Shown here in pieces: positions 5,353-5,741 of a stretch of DNA of 5,741 nt. Every line of letters starts with the position of its first letter. Position 1 is the stretch's first letter. The stretch lies in the NCBI GenBank assembly GCA_017444505.1, contig JAFSWK010000111.1, forward strand, positions 1 through 5,741, given 5' to 3'. The translations under genes and the position numbers were made by a program. The stretch comes from Rhodocyclaceae bacterium. GTDB taxonomy: Bacteria > Pseudomonadota > Gammaproteobacteria > Burkholderiales > Rhodocyclaceae. The notes under the pieces are model-generated. The model saw only the letters and a list, made by a program, of their open reading frames with translations, did not search any database and had not been told where the DNA came from.

Positions 5353-5741
5353 TCAGTTTCGGTAGTTTGACCAGATGGCGGCCAAATCTTTGAAATGCCA
5401 TTTTTCCGGGTCTTCGACACCGGCGATGCGGTCTTGCGTGCGGCTCAAATCCAGCAGTTGCGGCGTGATGTAGCTGTTTGATTTTGCGGAGTAGAACACT
5501 TTCACCATCGGTTCCAGCGGTTTTTCGCCCTGGTCGACGATGACGCCGATGCGCGCCGATTGCATCCGCACCAGCGAGCCGACCGGATAAATGCCCAGAC
5601 AACTGATGAAGGCGCGCAGCACGGCTTCGTCAAAATGCCCTTTCCACGAAAACATGCGGCGCAGCGCCTCGCCCGGGTTCCAGCCGTTGTTGTACGGGCG
5701 CACCGAGGTGACGGCGTCATAGACATCACAGACCGCCGCCA
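5353..5741 (-). CDS. HD-GYP domain cyclic-di-GMP phosphodiesterase, C-terminal part
   Basis: HD-GYP proteins hydrolyse cyclic-di-GMP and so shift cells between motile and sessile states. The visible 128 residues are the end of the protein; the gene is open through the right edge. The fragment begins with the conserved 'CDVYDAVTSVRPY', which follows the catalytic HD and GYP motifs in this family. 'GWNPGEALRRM' comes next, then 'GHFDEAVLRAFISCLGIYPVGSLVRM', the typical closing helices. The metal-binding HD and the GYP loop are outside the window, so activity cannot be judged. A tail of about 65 residues follows ('VKVFYSAKSNSYITP...DLSRTQDRI'), resembling betaproteobacterial HD-GYP proteins that carry an N-terminal DUF3391-type domain. 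That architecture is an inference. A GTG at 5703-5701 is internal and not the start. Confidence 0.9.
   Translation of the reverse strand, partial: AAVCDVYDAVTSVRPYNNGWNPGEALRRMFSWKGHFDEAVLRAFISCLGIYPVGSLVRMQSARIGVIVDQGEKPLEPMVKVFYSAKSNSYITPQLLDLSRTQDRIAGVEDPEKWHFKDLAAIWSNYRN

Noticed and set aside
5129..5602. A 157-codon minus-strand frame spanning the HD-GYP gene and the small gene
   Set aside because: It is out of frame with the HD-GYP product, crosses that gene's terminator and has an Arg/His-rich low-quality composition.

Overview
The window looks like chromosomal DNA from a betaproteobacterium. It carries F0F1 ATP synthase genes in the proteobacterial order, a trimeric-type Gram-negative porin with a 'QSNVTIYG' mature N-terminus, an RpoH-type sigma factor and a CIRCE element. 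That combination (sigma-32 plus HrcA/CIRCE plus this porin type) fits Beta- better than Gammaproteobacteria. The order is not secure. The porin start resembles those of Rhodocyclales-like lineages, but this is only an impression.

Layout. Positions 1-2553 (minus strand) hold the front half of the atp operon, read right to left as atpI-atpB-atpE-atpF-atpH. atpH runs off the left edge. Positions 2623-2664 hold a rho-independent terminator for the upstream gene rpoH (2704-3573, minus). Positions 3574-3883 are a divergent control region. It contains a perfect CIRCE inverted repeat overlapping a very good sigma-70 promoter for rpoH, then a less clear promoter/leader for the porin. Positions 3884-4846 (plus) hold a complete porin gene closed by a strong terminator at 4869-4899. 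Positions 4967-5301 (plus) hold a small broken gene that can be restored to about 110 codons by four single-base corrections. Positions 5311-5333 hold the terminator of a leftward gene, the C-terminal part of an HD-GYP cyclic-di-GMP phosphodiesterase (5353-5741, minus), which is cut by the right edge.

How the parts work together. The atp genes encode the membrane F0 sector (a, c, b), the accessory protein AtpI and the F1 delta subunit. The catalytic F1 genes should follow off the left edge. The stress sigma factor just upstream is separated from them by its own terminator. The main biological point is the rpoH control region: the operator for the repressor HrcA is superimposed on the rpoH core promoter. 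This predicts a cascade in which heat inactivates HrcA, derepresses sigma-32 and so amplifies the chaperone response. The porin, the broken small gene and the HD-GYP gene appear to be separate transcription units. Nothing here looks like a mobile element, CRISPR array or RNA gene.
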